DNA from: JAAFHB01 sp942493325
GTDB lineage: Bacteria; Bacteroidota; Bacteroidia; Bacteroidales; Prolixibacteraceae
DNA: 64,000 nucleotides
NCBI GenBank assembly: GCA_942493325.1
Contig: OW818689.1
Coordinates: forward strand, 1,488,001 to 1,552,000
Direction of reading: 5' to 3'
Part shown: piece by piece, positions 26,837 to 35,275 of the stretch
Position numbering within the stretch: position 1 is the stretch's first letter
Layout: each line of letters begins with the position of its first letter
Position numbers and translations under genes: made by a program
Notes under the pieces: generated by a model
The model's input: the letters and a program-made list of their open reading frames with translations, nothing else
Databases searched by the model: none
What the model was told of the DNA's origin: nothing

Positions 26837-28113
26837 CCTTAAAAAGAAATATTCCGCCCAAAGTATGGGGGGTGGAACGTGTAGAATATATTGAACCCGG
26901 CCGGCATATTCTGGATAACGGTGTCGAATTATTCACCCTGACCAGTGGTGATCAGGAAGTGGTTAAACTGGATTTCTCGTTTAAGGCTGGCAGCTGGTAT
27001 GGCACCTCACGATTAGACAGCACAATGGCTGCCTCGATGCTTCAGGAGGGAACTGCCAGACACAAGGCAACCGAAATTGCCAACACATTTGATTTTTACG
27101 GTGCGCAGTTTTCTTCGGCCTCTTCATTCGACAACAACTATGTAAGTCTTCTTTCATTGAAGAAATATCTCCCCAACCTGCTCCCTTTGGTTTCAGAGAT
27201 CCTTCGTGAGGCTTCCTTCCCCGGGGAGGAGTTTGAAATATTAAGACAGAAAAAAAAACAACGATTAATTGTTGACGCCGGCCGGGTAGGTTTTCTCGCC
27301 CAGAGAAGTTTTTTACGAAATCTGTTTGGTGATGGCCATCCGTACGCACCGGTTTCCTCGCCAGATTCTTACGATAACATTACCCTGGAAGGGGCAAAAT
27401 CGCATTACAGTAAGTATTATCGTCCCGACCGGATGACAATCACGGCTTCCGGATTTGTTGATCATGAAGTAATTCAACTCATAAAGGACAATTTCAGCTC
27501 AACATGGGGAAGTACGGACCTGACTCCGGAAAAAAACGATCATCAGTTACCCGTTGCTGAAAAAACGCTTTTTATCGAAAGGGAGGGTGCCAATCAAAAC
27601 GCACTTGCAATCGGGAAACTTTTTCCCACTCAGAATCATCCCGATTTTCCCGGTCTCAAACTTCTTTGCACTATTCTGGGGGGATATTTCGGATCGCGGT
27701 TAATGGCGAATATCCGGGAGCTTAAGGGATATACTTATTCTATCCAGGCTTCGCCGGTCTCCTTTCTTCGTAACGGCTTATTCCTGATTTTTGCCGAGGT
27801 AAAAACAGATAAAACCGTCGAAAGTGTAAATGAGATCTTTTTCGAAATTCAAAAACTCACCGAAGAATTAATCACTGCTGAGGAGTTAATTCCGATACAG
27901 AACTATCTGCTTGGCAGGATACTTGAAGATTTTGACGGTCCGTTTGCGAGGGCACAGACATTCTCCTCTCTGAGGGAGTCCGGTCTCGATTTTGAATATT
28001 ACAACAGATTGATTCACACAGTAAAAACAGCAACACCTGAGGATATCAGGACGCTTGCACAAAAGTATCTCGCACCCGATACAATGAGTACCGTAATTGC
28101 CGGGACAAGGTAA
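26833..28113 (+). CDS. M16-family peptidase, non-catalytic partner
   Basis: 426 residues with the same fold as the upstream protein. At the position of the zinc site it reads TMAASMLQEGTARHKA, with no HxxEH motif, so it should be catalytically inactive. The C-terminal half keeps the RELKGYTYSIQA region typical of the substrate-binding arginine/tyrosine loop of M16 inactive subunits. It probably forms a heterodimer with the 25589-26836 product, like mitochondrial processing peptidase. The 4-bp overlap supports equal production. Confidence 0.9.
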   Translation: MTLKRNIPPKVWGVERVEYIEPGRHILDNGVELFTLTSGDQEVVKLDFSFKAGSWYGTSRLDSTMAASMLQEGTARHKATEIANTFDFYGAQFSSASSFDNNYVSLLSLKKYLPNLLPLVSEILREASFPGEEFEILRQKKKQRLIVDAGRVGFLAQRSFLRNLFGDGHPYAPVSSPDSYDNITLEGAKSHYSKYYRPDRMTITASGFVDHEVIQLIKDNFSSTWGSTDLTPEKNDHQLPVAEKTLFIEREGANQNALAIGKLFPTQNHPDFPGLKLLCTILGGYFGSRLMANIRELKGYTYSIQASPVSFLRNGLFLIFAEVKTDKTVESVNEIFFEIQKLTEELITAEELIPIQNYLLGRILEDFDGPFARAQTFSSLRESGLDFEYYNRLIHTVKTATPEDIRTLAQKYLAPDTMSTVIAGTR

Positions 28114-28568
28114 GGACCCCGGGGCGACTTGGCGAAAGCGCGTCAGGCGACATGGCGACTTGGCGAAGGGGGAGAAAGGGCGAAGATGAGAAGACGAGTC
28201 AATGAGAAAATGTGAAAATGTGAAAATGAGTCAAGGAGACAATGTGCCAATGTGTTAATTTGCCAATGTGTCAACTTACCAATGCTTTAGGATTGAATTC
28301 AACGAATTTCCTTTTTAGGAATTCGTGAATCGAAGATCAGCGCAGCTAAATGCAATGTTCTCTTTTTAAATCCCGAAGGGATTAAATATTAATGACCCCG
28401 GGTAAGCGAATCCGGATTCTTCTAATATTAATAGCATTAACATTATTCGGAATCGCGCCACCCGGGGTATGAACGATCAACCTAAATGCGGCGCAACTAC
28501 CCCCATAATTGAAAATCAAACTTTTCATGCGCCGCAAGAGAAAGAAGATGCGAAGGGGCGCTCCCCTA
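28114..28568. repeat. Intergenic repeat cluster
   Basis: About 455 bp without a gene. 28117-28170 has reiterated GGCGA words. 28200-28290 has imperfect AATGTG/AATGAG repeats like the flank of the 16067 element. An inverted pair ACCCCGGGT/ACCCGGGGT is at 28395-28403 and 28460-28468, and TGCGGCGCA/TGCGCCGCA at 28487-28495 and 28528-28536. Confidence 0.7.
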
Positions 28569-29522
28569 TCAAAGATTGACCCGCTTGTCGACCAGGTAGA
28601 GATTACGCTCGGCAGAACTGCGTGAAATAAGTTCTCCCAGGAAACCCGCGAGAAATAATTGTGTCCCCAGGACCATGGCCGTGAGTGACAGGTAAAAATA
28701 GGAACTCTGCGTAATGCGGCCGATCAGCATACCATTCGACAGCATATACATCTTATGAATTCCAAGCCAGGCAATTGAAAGAAATCCAAACAGGAACATC
28801 AATGAACCCAGCGTCCCGAAAAGATGCATGGGTCGTTTTCCGAAGCGTGAAATAAACGAGATCGACATCAAATCAAGATAACCGAATATAAAGCGGCTCA
28901 AACCAAATTTGGTGACACCATATTTCCGGGCCTGGTGTTGCACCACGCGCTCACCAATATTCGAAAATCCGGCCTGCTTTGCCATATAGGGAATATACCG
29001 GTGCATCTCCCCGTAAACCTCGATGCTTTTTACAACTTCAAGTCTGTAGGCTTTTAATCCGCAATTAAAATCATGAAGTTTAATTCCCGTGACATAACTG
29101 GCCGTTGCATTATAAATTTTACTGGGCAATGTTTTGGAGATCGGATCATAGCGTTTCTTCTTCCAGCCTGATACAAGATCAAAACCCTGCTCTTTTACCA
29201 TTTTAAAGAGTCCCGGTATTTCATCGGGGCTATCCTGAAGATCGGAATCCATTGTTATAACAACGTCACCCTGGGCTTCCTCGAATCCGGTATGCAATGC
29301 AGCCGATTTGCCATAATTTCTGCGAAAACGAACACCTTTCACATGCAGATCCTCCAGGGCGGCATTTTCAATCCACTGCCAGGAGCCATCCTTACTGCCA
29401 TCGTCGATCAGGATAATTTCATACGAAAATCCATTCTCCGCCATTACTTTTGAGATCCAGCGGTGTAATTCAGGTAATGATTCAACTTCGTTGTAAAGGG
29501 GGATAATAACTGATATGTCCAT
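28569..29522 (-). CDS. DPM1/GtrB-like family 2 glycosyltransferase with two membrane helices
   Basis: 317 residues. The GT2 domain starts ISVIIPLYNEVESLPELH. It has IILIDDGSKDGS and the DSDLQD metal motif near residue 95. HDFNCGLKAYR is a characteristic polyprenyl-phosphate glycosyltransferase segment. Two C-terminal hydrophobic helices (about 230-255 and 270-295) anchor it in the inner membrane. It probably transfers a sugar from a nucleotide to undecaprenyl phosphate; the sugar is unknown. It shares direction with the DUF4199 gene, 24 bp upstream, likely as an operon driven by the promoter at 30111-30141. Confidence 0.85.
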   Translation of the reverse strand: MDISVIIPLYNEVESLPELHRWISKVMAENGFSYEIILIDDGSKDGSWQWIENAALEDLHVKGVRFRRNYGKSAALHTGFEEAQGDVVITMDSDLQDSPDEIPGLFKMVKEQGFDLVSGWKKKRYDPISKTLPSKIYNATASYVTGIKLHDFNCGLKAYRLEVVKSIEVYGEMHRYIPYMAKQAGFSNIGERVVQHQARKYGVTKFGLSRFIFGYLDLMSISFISRFGKRPMHLFGTLGSLMFLFGFLSIAWLGIHKMYMLSNGMLIGRITQSSYFYLSLTAMVLGTQLFLAGFLGELISRSSAERNLYLVDKRVNL

Positions 29523-29546
29523 CTGATAGTTTTAAGCCGGGAGTAT

Positions 29547-30080
29547 TTACTCAACCCCGTGAAAAGGATTTGCCGGCTGTTTTTTAAAAAATATGGCAAG
29601 GATTAAGGAAAACAAAAAACCCATAAGCGTCATTCCGAAAATCTGTCCTAAAGAATAAGTAAGCGGGGTCATGATTTTTTTAATCATTGTCATCATCAGA
29701 TCTACCTTATCTTCTGACATTCCGCTTTGCAGATAGACCGATTCTGTAAATGCAAAATATTTGTCAATAAGAGTATTATCGACAAGTTTAAACAGCACGT
29801 ATGTAAAAAACGCCAGGACAAGCGAGGCAAACAGTGTTTGTAGTGTTCCAAGACCCAGGGCACGACCGTAGGAAAATCCCGCCTCAAGGTTATTATCCCG
29901 GTATTCCCGCATCGTGAGTGAAATGCCCGCAATAATGATAACAAACGAGATGTAACCGCTCACAGGAGAAAATGGCGAACCCATGACATAAAATACGACA
30001 GAATTTAAAATCAGGGCCAAACCCATGTATAAGCCATAACTCATGGCTAATGGGGTAAGTGAATTGCTTTGGTTTTCCAT
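29547..30080 (-). CDS. DUF4199 membrane protein
   Basis: About 177 residues with four hydrophobic helices (near 12-35, 40-60, 80-105 and 145-172). The GYISFVIIIAGISLTMREYR and GFSYGRALGLG segments identify DUF4199, a Bacteroidota inner-membrane family of unknown function. I use the ATG at 30080: a start at 30113 would lie inside a promoter -7 box at 30111-30118. It is followed by the DPM1-like glycosyltransferase, a frequent neighbour, which hints at a shared role in envelope glycan assembly. Confidence 0.85.
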   Translation of the reverse strand: MENQSNSLTPLAMSYGLYMGLALILNSVVFYVMGSPFSPVSGYISFVIIIAGISLTMREYRDNNLEAGFSYGRALGLGTLQTLFASLVLAFFTYVLFKLVDNTLIDKYFAFTESVYLQSGMSEDKVDLMMTMIKKIMTPLTYSLGQIFGMTLMGFLFSLILAIFFKKQPANPFHGVE

Positions 30081-30110
30081 TATTTCTTTGGTTTTGGTAC
30101 AAACATGGAA

Positions 30111-30141
30111 CAAATATAACTATTTACATCAAGTATTTCAA
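30111..30141 (-). promoter_or_regulatory. Bacteroidota-type promoter for DUF4199-glycosyltransferase
   Basis: On the minus strand TTG (30141-30139), a 20-bp spacer and TATATTTG (30118-30111). Transcription would start near 30105, 25 bp before the ATG at 30080. Confidence 0.5.
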
Positions 30142-30241
30142 CGATTAACTACTGCCGCAAAATTGTTTTACCTCATAAAATACTGACAATAAATATCTTA
30201 AATAATATTTTGCAAAAAAGTGCCACAAAACTTTTTTTTAA

Positions 30242-30272
30242 TTTGGTACAAGAGGTTTTTTTTCTACTTTTG
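30242..30272 (+). promoter_or_regulatory. Promoter of the SRP RNA and tRNA cluster
   Basis: TTTG at 30242-30245, a 19-bp spacer and TACTTTTG at 30265-30272. This is a textbook Bacteroidota vegetative promoter, ending a few bases before the 5' end of the SRP RNA. Confidence 0.85.
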
Positions 30273-30276
30273 CGGC

Positions 30277-30374
30277 GGGTAAGTCCTGCACGATCAGCTC
30301 CTGTTGAACCCCCCCAGGGCCGGAAGGCAGCAAGGGTAAATGGTCGTAGCGGTGCGATGCAGGTAGCTTACCCA
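30277..30374 (+). ncRNA. ffs: Signal recognition particle 4.5S RNA (small bacterial type)
   Basis: The conserved apical loop CAGGGCCGGAAGGCAGCAAG is present. The ends pair: GGGTAAG (30277-30283) with CTTACCC (30367-30373). CCTGCAC near the start pairs with GTGCGATGCAGG near the end. Length of about 98 nt fits the small SRP RNA that binds Ffh. It is followed by tRNA-Thr after three bases, so the two are almost certainly transcribed together. Confidence 0.95.
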
Positions 30375-30377
30375 CTT

Positions 30378-30451
30378 GCCGAATTAGCTCAGTTGGCCAG
30401 AGCACGTGATTTGTAATCTCGGGGTCGTCAGTTCGAATCTGACATTCGGCT
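30378..30451 (+). tRNA. tRNA-Thr (anticodon TGT)
   Basis: Cloverleaf with acceptor GCCGAAT/ATTCGGC, D-arm TAGCTCAGTTGG, anticodon loop TTTGTAA and T-arm GTTCGAATC. The anticodon reads TGT. CCA is not encoded. One mismatch is present in the anticodon stem. Confidence 0.95.
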
Positions 30452-30526
30452 CATAAGTTCTTATTGATGCAGGGAAGCTCCAGTGTGGATGATTACTCCC
30501 GGAATGAAGTTCATTTTTTAATATTC

Positions 30527-30609
30527 GGGGAGATACCAAAGCGGCCAACTGGGGCAGACTGTAAATCTGCTGGCGTACGCCTTCGTAGGTTCGAATCCTG
30601 CTCTCCCCA
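30527..30609 (+). tRNA. tRNA-Tyr (anticodon GTA)
   Basis: Acceptor GGGGAGA/TCTCCCC, anticodon loop CTGTAAA, and a long variable arm (GGCGTACGCC region), as expected for a class II tRNA-Tyr of 83 nt. CCA is not encoded. Confidence 0.97.
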
Positions 30610-30645
30610 CATTTTCAACCGTTGAAATAAGTAATAAATATCATA

Positions 30646-30718
30646 GCGGGAGTAGCTCAGTTGATAGAGCATTAGCCTTCCAAGCTGAGGGTCGCGGGTT
30701 TGAGTCCCGTCTCCCGCT
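30646..30718 (+). tRNA. tRNA-Gly (anticodon TCC)
   Basis: Acceptor GCGGGAG/CTCCCGC, D-arm TAGCTCAGTTGAT, anticodon loop CTTCCAA and T-arm GGTTTGAGTCC. Length 73 nt, CCA not encoded. Confidence 0.97.
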
Positions 30719-30837
30719 CTAATTTCTTTTTTCACATTAACCACACGATTTATTACCCTCCAAACACATGATCCGGTTTCCCCTTTATACGATAGTAAAA
30801 CCATTATGATCATACACTAATAGCGTAAAAATACAGG

Positions 30838-31611
30838 ATGAGCGCAAAATACAACCAGGAGAGCCTTAATTTATACGAGGTAATAAGAATCGTGGAAGCG
30901 ATTCCCTTATTTCTGGAAGACCACCTTGATCGTTTATATCATTCCGCCAGGCTTACAGGAACGGATCACCTGATGCCCGATTCCTCATCGATGAAAGGGA
31001 TAATTACAAATTATATTTCAACCCAAAACAGGAATACCGGCAACATTAAGCTTAGCTTTACATTCATCAGAACTACTGACACACCCCATTTCGAACTTAC
31101 TTTCATCCCACATTACTACCCAATTCCACAGGAATATTCCGACGGAGTTATGGTTGGATTACTGAATGCTGATCGTCCGGTACCTCATGCCAAAATTAGG
31201 CACCGTGATATCAGGGAGTGGGCAGACCATTCAATAAAGAACCAAAGCCTTTCTGAGGTACTGCTAATTGATTCGGATGGGAATATTACCGAGGGGAGCA
31301 GGTCGAATGTGTTTTTCATTAAGAATGATATCCTTTATTCGGCGCCCGAAGAGAAGATCCTTCAGGGAATAACCCGGATTAAAGTCGTGCAGCTTTGTCA
31401 TCAGGCCGGAATCCGGATAACTGAAACGACAATCCCTGCTAGCAGTCTGAATCAATACGAAGCGGCATTTCTTACAGGAACATCAATTAAAGTCCTTCCC
31501 ATCCGCTCGGTTGGCACACAGATTTACAGGACTGATCTCCCCTTACTTGTTAAATTGCAGGATCTATACAACCATGCAATTGATAATTACATCCGGGAAA
31601 ATTTAAAATAA
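30838..31611 (+). CDS. Class IV aminotransferase (branched-chain aminotransferase / aminodeoxychorismate lyase-like)
   Basis: 257 residues of fold-type IV PLP enzymes. The N-terminal LYEVIRIVEAIPLFLEDHLDRLYHS region matches the substrate domain. The probable PLP lysine is in HAKIRHRDIR near residue 123, EGSRSN is the ESxxSN phosphate motif, and ILQGITR completes the signature. D-amino acid transaminase, branched-chain aminotransferase and 4-amino-4-deoxychorismate lyase (PabC) share this pattern and cannot be told apart here. The tRNA cluster lies upstream and a terminator-like hairpin immediately downstream. Confidence 0.85.
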   Translation: MSAKYNQESLNLYEVIRIVEAIPLFLEDHLDRLYHSARLTGTDHLMPDSSSMKGIITNYISTQNRNTGNIKLSFTFIRTTDTPHFELTFIPHYYPIPQEYSDGVMVGLLNADRPVPHAKIRHRDIREWADHSIKNQSLSEVLLIDSDGNITEGSRSNVFFIKNDILYSAPEEKILQGITRIKVVQLCHQAGIRITETTIPASSLNQYEAAFLTGTSIKVLPIRSVGTQIYRTDLPLLVKLQDLYNHAIDNYIRENLK

Positions 31612-31650
31612 AAAAAGAGGCTATCTCAATTTTACTTTTGAGACAGCCTC
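31610..31650. terminator. Terminator between aminotransferase and nifJ
   Basis: GAGGCTATCTCA (31617-31628) pairs with TGAGACAGCCTC (31639-31650) with one mismatch and a 10-nt loop. An A-run precedes it, which on the minus strand is the T-run for the convergent nifJ gene. Confidence 0.85.
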
Positions 31651-31672
31651 CTGTATTTATTTTTGGATCAGA

Positions 31673-34600
31673 TTATTCCACAGGAACCTGCCAATCCATT
31701 GAAGCCATTCTCTGGTAAGAACGATATCTCCATTTTGCATTTTCTTCAGCAGCCTTAAACAATTCATCTGCTTCGGCAGGGAATGCTTTCTTGAGTGCTG
31801 TATAACGAACTTCACCATTCAGGTACTCCTGGAATTTACTCCAATCAGGCTCTTTGGAGTCGAGCTGGAACGGATTTTTGCCTTCAAGTTCCAACTGAGG
31901 ATTGAAGCGATACATGTGCCAGTAACCACACGCTACGGCTAATTTCTCTTCTTCCTGGGTACGACCCATTGAACGTAAACCGTGAGCAATACATGGTGAG
32001 TAGGCAATGATCAGCGATGGGCCGGGATATGCCTCAGCTTCACGTATCGTCTTAAGGTATTGTGCCTGGTTGGCACCCATAGCTACCTGTGCAACATATA
32101 CATAACCATAAGTCATTGAGATAGCGCCAAGGTCTTTTTTACGGATCCTCTTTCCTGAAGCTGCGAATTTAGCCACTGCACCCATCGGGGTTGACTTTGA
32201 CGCCTGACCACCAGTATTTGAGTAAACCTCGGTATCCAGAACCAGCACGTTGATATCCTTACCCGAAGCCAGAACATGATCGAGACCACCATAACCGATA
32301 TCATAAGCCCAACCGTCACCTCCAAAGATCCAGACAGACTTTTTAACCAGGAACTGACTCATTGATAAAAGTAACTGTGCATAAGGTGCATTATTCCCTT
32401 TCAATACTTCGAGCACTTTTTTGGTTGCTGCTTCAGAAGCAGCCGCATTATCGCGCCCTTCGATCCATTCGGTGAAAGCAGCTTTTTCAGCCTCTGATAC
32501 ACCCGTTTCAATTGCCGAAGTCATGACCGATTTAATCCGGTCGCGGCTAGCAGCAACTCCTTCAGCCATCCCAAAACCATATTCGGCATTGTCTTCGAAC
32601 AAGGAATTTGCCCATGCAGGACCATTACCCGACTCGTCGTTGGTACAATATGGTGTGGCAGGAGCTGATCCGCCGTAAATGGACGAACAACCTGTTGCAT
32701 TTGCAACCATCATCCGTTCACCGAAAAGCTGTGTAATCAGTTTAATGTAAGGTGTTTCACCACATCCGGCACAAGCACCCGAGAATTCGAACAACGGCTG
32801 GGCAAACTGTGAATTTTTAATTGTTTTGTCTTTTTCGACCAGCTTATCCTTGTAGGTAACATTGGCAGCAAAATGATCCCAACGTTCGATTTCGGCTTGT
32901 TGCGATTCGAGTGGTTTCATCACCAAAGCTTTTTCCTTTGAAGGACAAACATCAGCACAGTTACCGCAACCTGTACAGTCGAGCGGTGCTACCTGTATCT
33001 TAAATTTGAGACCATCAAACTGTTTGCCATTGGCTTTTATCGTAGCTGTACCATCGGGAAGCAAGGCACTTTCCTTCTCACTGATCAGGAACGGACGAAT
33101 AGCAGCGTGAGGGCAGACATAGGAACACTGGTTACACTGGATACAATTTTCAGCAATCCATTCAGGAACATCAACCGCTATACCGCGTTTTTCGAAAGCA
33201 GTGGTACCCGACATAAACGTACCATCTTCGATTCCGTTAAAAGTTGAAACCGGAAGATAATCACCTTTCTGAGCGTTGATAACGTCGACAATATTTTTAA
33301 TAAATGCAGGACGTTTTGAACCCTCTTCTCCATCAAGGGTGATATTAGCCCACTCTGCGGGAACTTCAATCTTCTGCACATTGTTTCCGCCGGCATCAAC
33401 TGCAGCAAAGTTCATATTAACGATTGATTCGCCTTTCATTCCGTATGACTTGACAATCGCTTTTTTCATTTGCTCCTGCGCCAGTTCGTAAGGAATAACA
33501 TTGGTAATCCGGAAGAATGCCGACTGCATAATGGTATTCGAGCGATTGCCCAAACCAAGATCTACAGCGAGTTTGGTACCATTTATGATATAAAAATTAA
33601 TCTCATTCTGTGCCAGAGTCTTTTTCATTCCATCAGGCAACCTGAGTTTTACTTCACTCTCTTCCCAGATTGTATTCAAAAGGAACGAACCACCTTTTTT
33701 CAGACCTTTCAATACATCGTAAAGGTGAACATAGGCCTGAACATGGCAAGCCACGAAATCGGGTGTTGTAATCAGGTAAGTGGAACGGATCTGGCTATCG
33801 CCGAACCGAAGGTGTGATGCTGTAAATCCTCCTGATTTCTTTGAGTCGTATGCAAAATAGGCCTGGCAATATTTCTGGGTAGCAGCACCAATAATCTTGA
33901 TCGAATTTTTATTTGCCCCGACTGTTCCATCTGAGCCCAATCCATAGAATTTGGCTTCGTAGATATCCGGAGCCGAAACTTTTATTTCCTGGATGAATGG
34001 CAGCGAGTGGAAGGTTACGTCGTCTTCAATACCGATTGTAAAATTATTCTTCGGTTCGTTCATATCCAGGTTTTGATAAACCGCGATAATCTGCGAAGGA
34101 GTTACATCTTTTGATCCAAGACCATAACGTCCGCCAACAATGACCGGCGCATTTTCTTTACCATAAAAAGCATCACGTATATCAAGGTACAATGGCTCGC
34201 CATTTGCACCCGGTTCTTTGGTTCTATCGAGTACAGCAATCCGCTTAACTGTAGATGGCATAATACGGAACAGGTATTTCAGCGAGAACGGACGATACAA
34301 ATGCACACTGATAAGACCCAGTTTTTTACCCTTGGCATTCAGATAATCAATAGTTTCACGAATGGTTTCAGTTACCGAACCCATTGCGATAATAATATTT
34401 TCAGCCTCTTTGTCACCATAATAGGTAAACGGATGATATTCTCTGCCCGTGATTTTGGTAATCTTATTCATATAATCCTCAACCATATCGGGAACGGCAT
34501 TATAAAATTTGTTGCACGCTTCCCTGGCCTGGAAGAAAATATCAGGATTCTGGGCGGTACCTCTTGTTACCGGATGCTCAGGATTTAATGCACGGTTACG

Positions 34601-35215
34601 AAATTCGGTAAGTGCATCCTGGTCGAGTAATGCAGCCAGGTCATCCTGGTTAATCGATTCAATTTTCTGGATTTCATGCGAGGTGCGAAATCCGTCAAAA
34701 AAGTTCATAAATGGTACACGGCTCTTGATTGCGGTGAGGTGGGATACCCCGCTAAGGTCCATCACTTCCTGAACTGAACCCGAAGCGAGCATTGCAAAAC
34801 CGGTTTGGCGGCAGGCATAAACATCGCTGTGATCACCGAATATCGATAGTGCATGGCTGGCCAGTGCACGTGCAGTTACATGAAAAACAGTCGGCAACAA
34901 CTCACCGGCTATCTTGTACATGTTTGGAATCATTAACAATAATCCCTGTGATGCGGTATAGGTTGTTGTTAAAGCACCCGATTGCAAGGCACCATGTACG
35001 GCACCCGCTGCACCGCCTTCACTTTGCATCTCTGCGAGGCGAACCGGTTGACCAAATATATTCTTGCGGCCATTTGCAGCCCATTCATCAACCACTTCTG
35101 CCATTGTGGAGGAGGGAGTTATGGGATAAATACAGGCAACTTCGCTAAACATGTAACTTATGTAGGAGGCAGCATAGTTACCATCGCACGTAATAAATTT
35201 TTTTTCTTTAGCCAT
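31673..35215 (-). CDS. nifJ: Pyruvate:ferredoxin (flavodoxin) oxidoreductase
   Basis: About 1180 residues, the single-chain form that fuses all domains. It decarboxylates pyruvate to acetyl-CoA and CO2 and reduces ferredoxin, using TPP and three [4Fe-4S] clusters. The N-terminal domain has YPITPSSTMAE. The ferredoxin domain has CIQCNQCSYVCP near residue 690 and CTGCGNCADVCP near 747. The third cluster and TPP domain start at GACAGCGETPY and include GDGWAYDIGYGG near 968 and LDTEVYSNTGGQ. The ATG at 35215 gives the family start; another in-frame ATG is two codons upstream. The presence of PFOR indicates an anaerobic or facultative lifestyle. Confidence 0.97.
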   Translation of the reverse strand: MAKEKKFITCDGNYAASYISYMFSEVACIYPITPSSTMAEVVDEWAANGRKNIFGQPVRLAEMQSEGGAAGAVHGALQSGALTTTYTASQGLLLMIPNMYKIAGELLPTVFHVTARALASHALSIFGDHSDVYACRQTGFAMLASGSVQEVMDLSGVSHLTAIKSRVPFMNFFDGFRTSHEIQKIESINQDDLAALLDQDALTEFRNRALNPEHPVTRGTAQNPDIFFQAREACNKFYNAVPDMVEDYMNKITKITGREYHPFTYYGDKEAENIIIAMGSVTETIRETIDYLNAKGKKLGLISVHLYRPFSLKYLFRIMPSTVKRIAVLDRTKEPGANGEPLYLDIRDAFYGKENAPVIVGGRYGLGSKDVTPSQIIAVYQNLDMNEPKNNFTIGIEDDVTFHSLPFIQEIKVSAPDIYEAKFYGLGSDGTVGANKNSIKIIGAATQKYCQAYFAYDSKKSGGFTASHLRFGDSQIRSTYLITTPDFVACHVQAYVHLYDVLKGLKKGGSFLLNTIWEESEVKLRLPDGMKKTLAQNEINFYIINGTKLAVDLGLGNRSNTIMQSAFFRITNVIPYELAQEQMKKAIVKSYGMKGESIVNMNFAAVDAGGNNVQKIEVPAEWANITLDGEEGSKRPAFIKNIVDVINAQKGDYLPVSTFNGIEDGTFMSGTTAFEKRGIAVDVPEWIAENCIQCNQCSYVCPHAAIRPFLISEKESALLPDGTATIKANGKQFDGLKFKIQVAPLDCTGCGNCADVCPSKEKALVMKPLESQQAEIERWDHFAANVTYKDKLVEKDKTIKNSQFAQPLFEFSGACAGCGETPYIKLITQLFGERMMVANATGCSSIYGGSAPATPYCTNDESGNGPAWANSLFEDNAEYGFGMAEGVAASRDRIKSVMTSAIETGVSEAEKAAFTEWIEGRDNAAASEAATKKVLEVLKGNNAPYAQLLLSMSQFLVKKSVWIFGGDGWAYDIGYGGLDHVLASGKDINVLVLDTEVYSNTGGQASKSTPMGAVAKFAASGKRIRKKDLGAISMTYGYVYVAQVAMGANQAQYLKTIREAEAYPGPSLIIAYSPCIAHGLRSMGRTQEEEKLAVACGYWHMYRFNPQLELEGKNPFQLDSKEPDWSKFQEYLNGEVRYTALKKAFPAEADELFKAAEENAKWRYRSYQRMASMDWQVPVE

Positions 35216-35275
35216 TTTCATTTTACTTTTATTGTTATTCTATAAAAAAGATTGATATCACAAATCAGGTGATGT

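Noticed and set aside
30378..30718. tRNA genes as an integration site of a mobile island
   Set aside because: No integrase, no duplicated tRNA end and no foreign-looking segment follow the tRNA genes.
30511..30813. Minus-strand frame across the tRNA-Tyr and tRNA-Gly genes
   Set aside because: It is the antisense of tRNA sequence, a known false gene type; the tRNA genes explain it fully.
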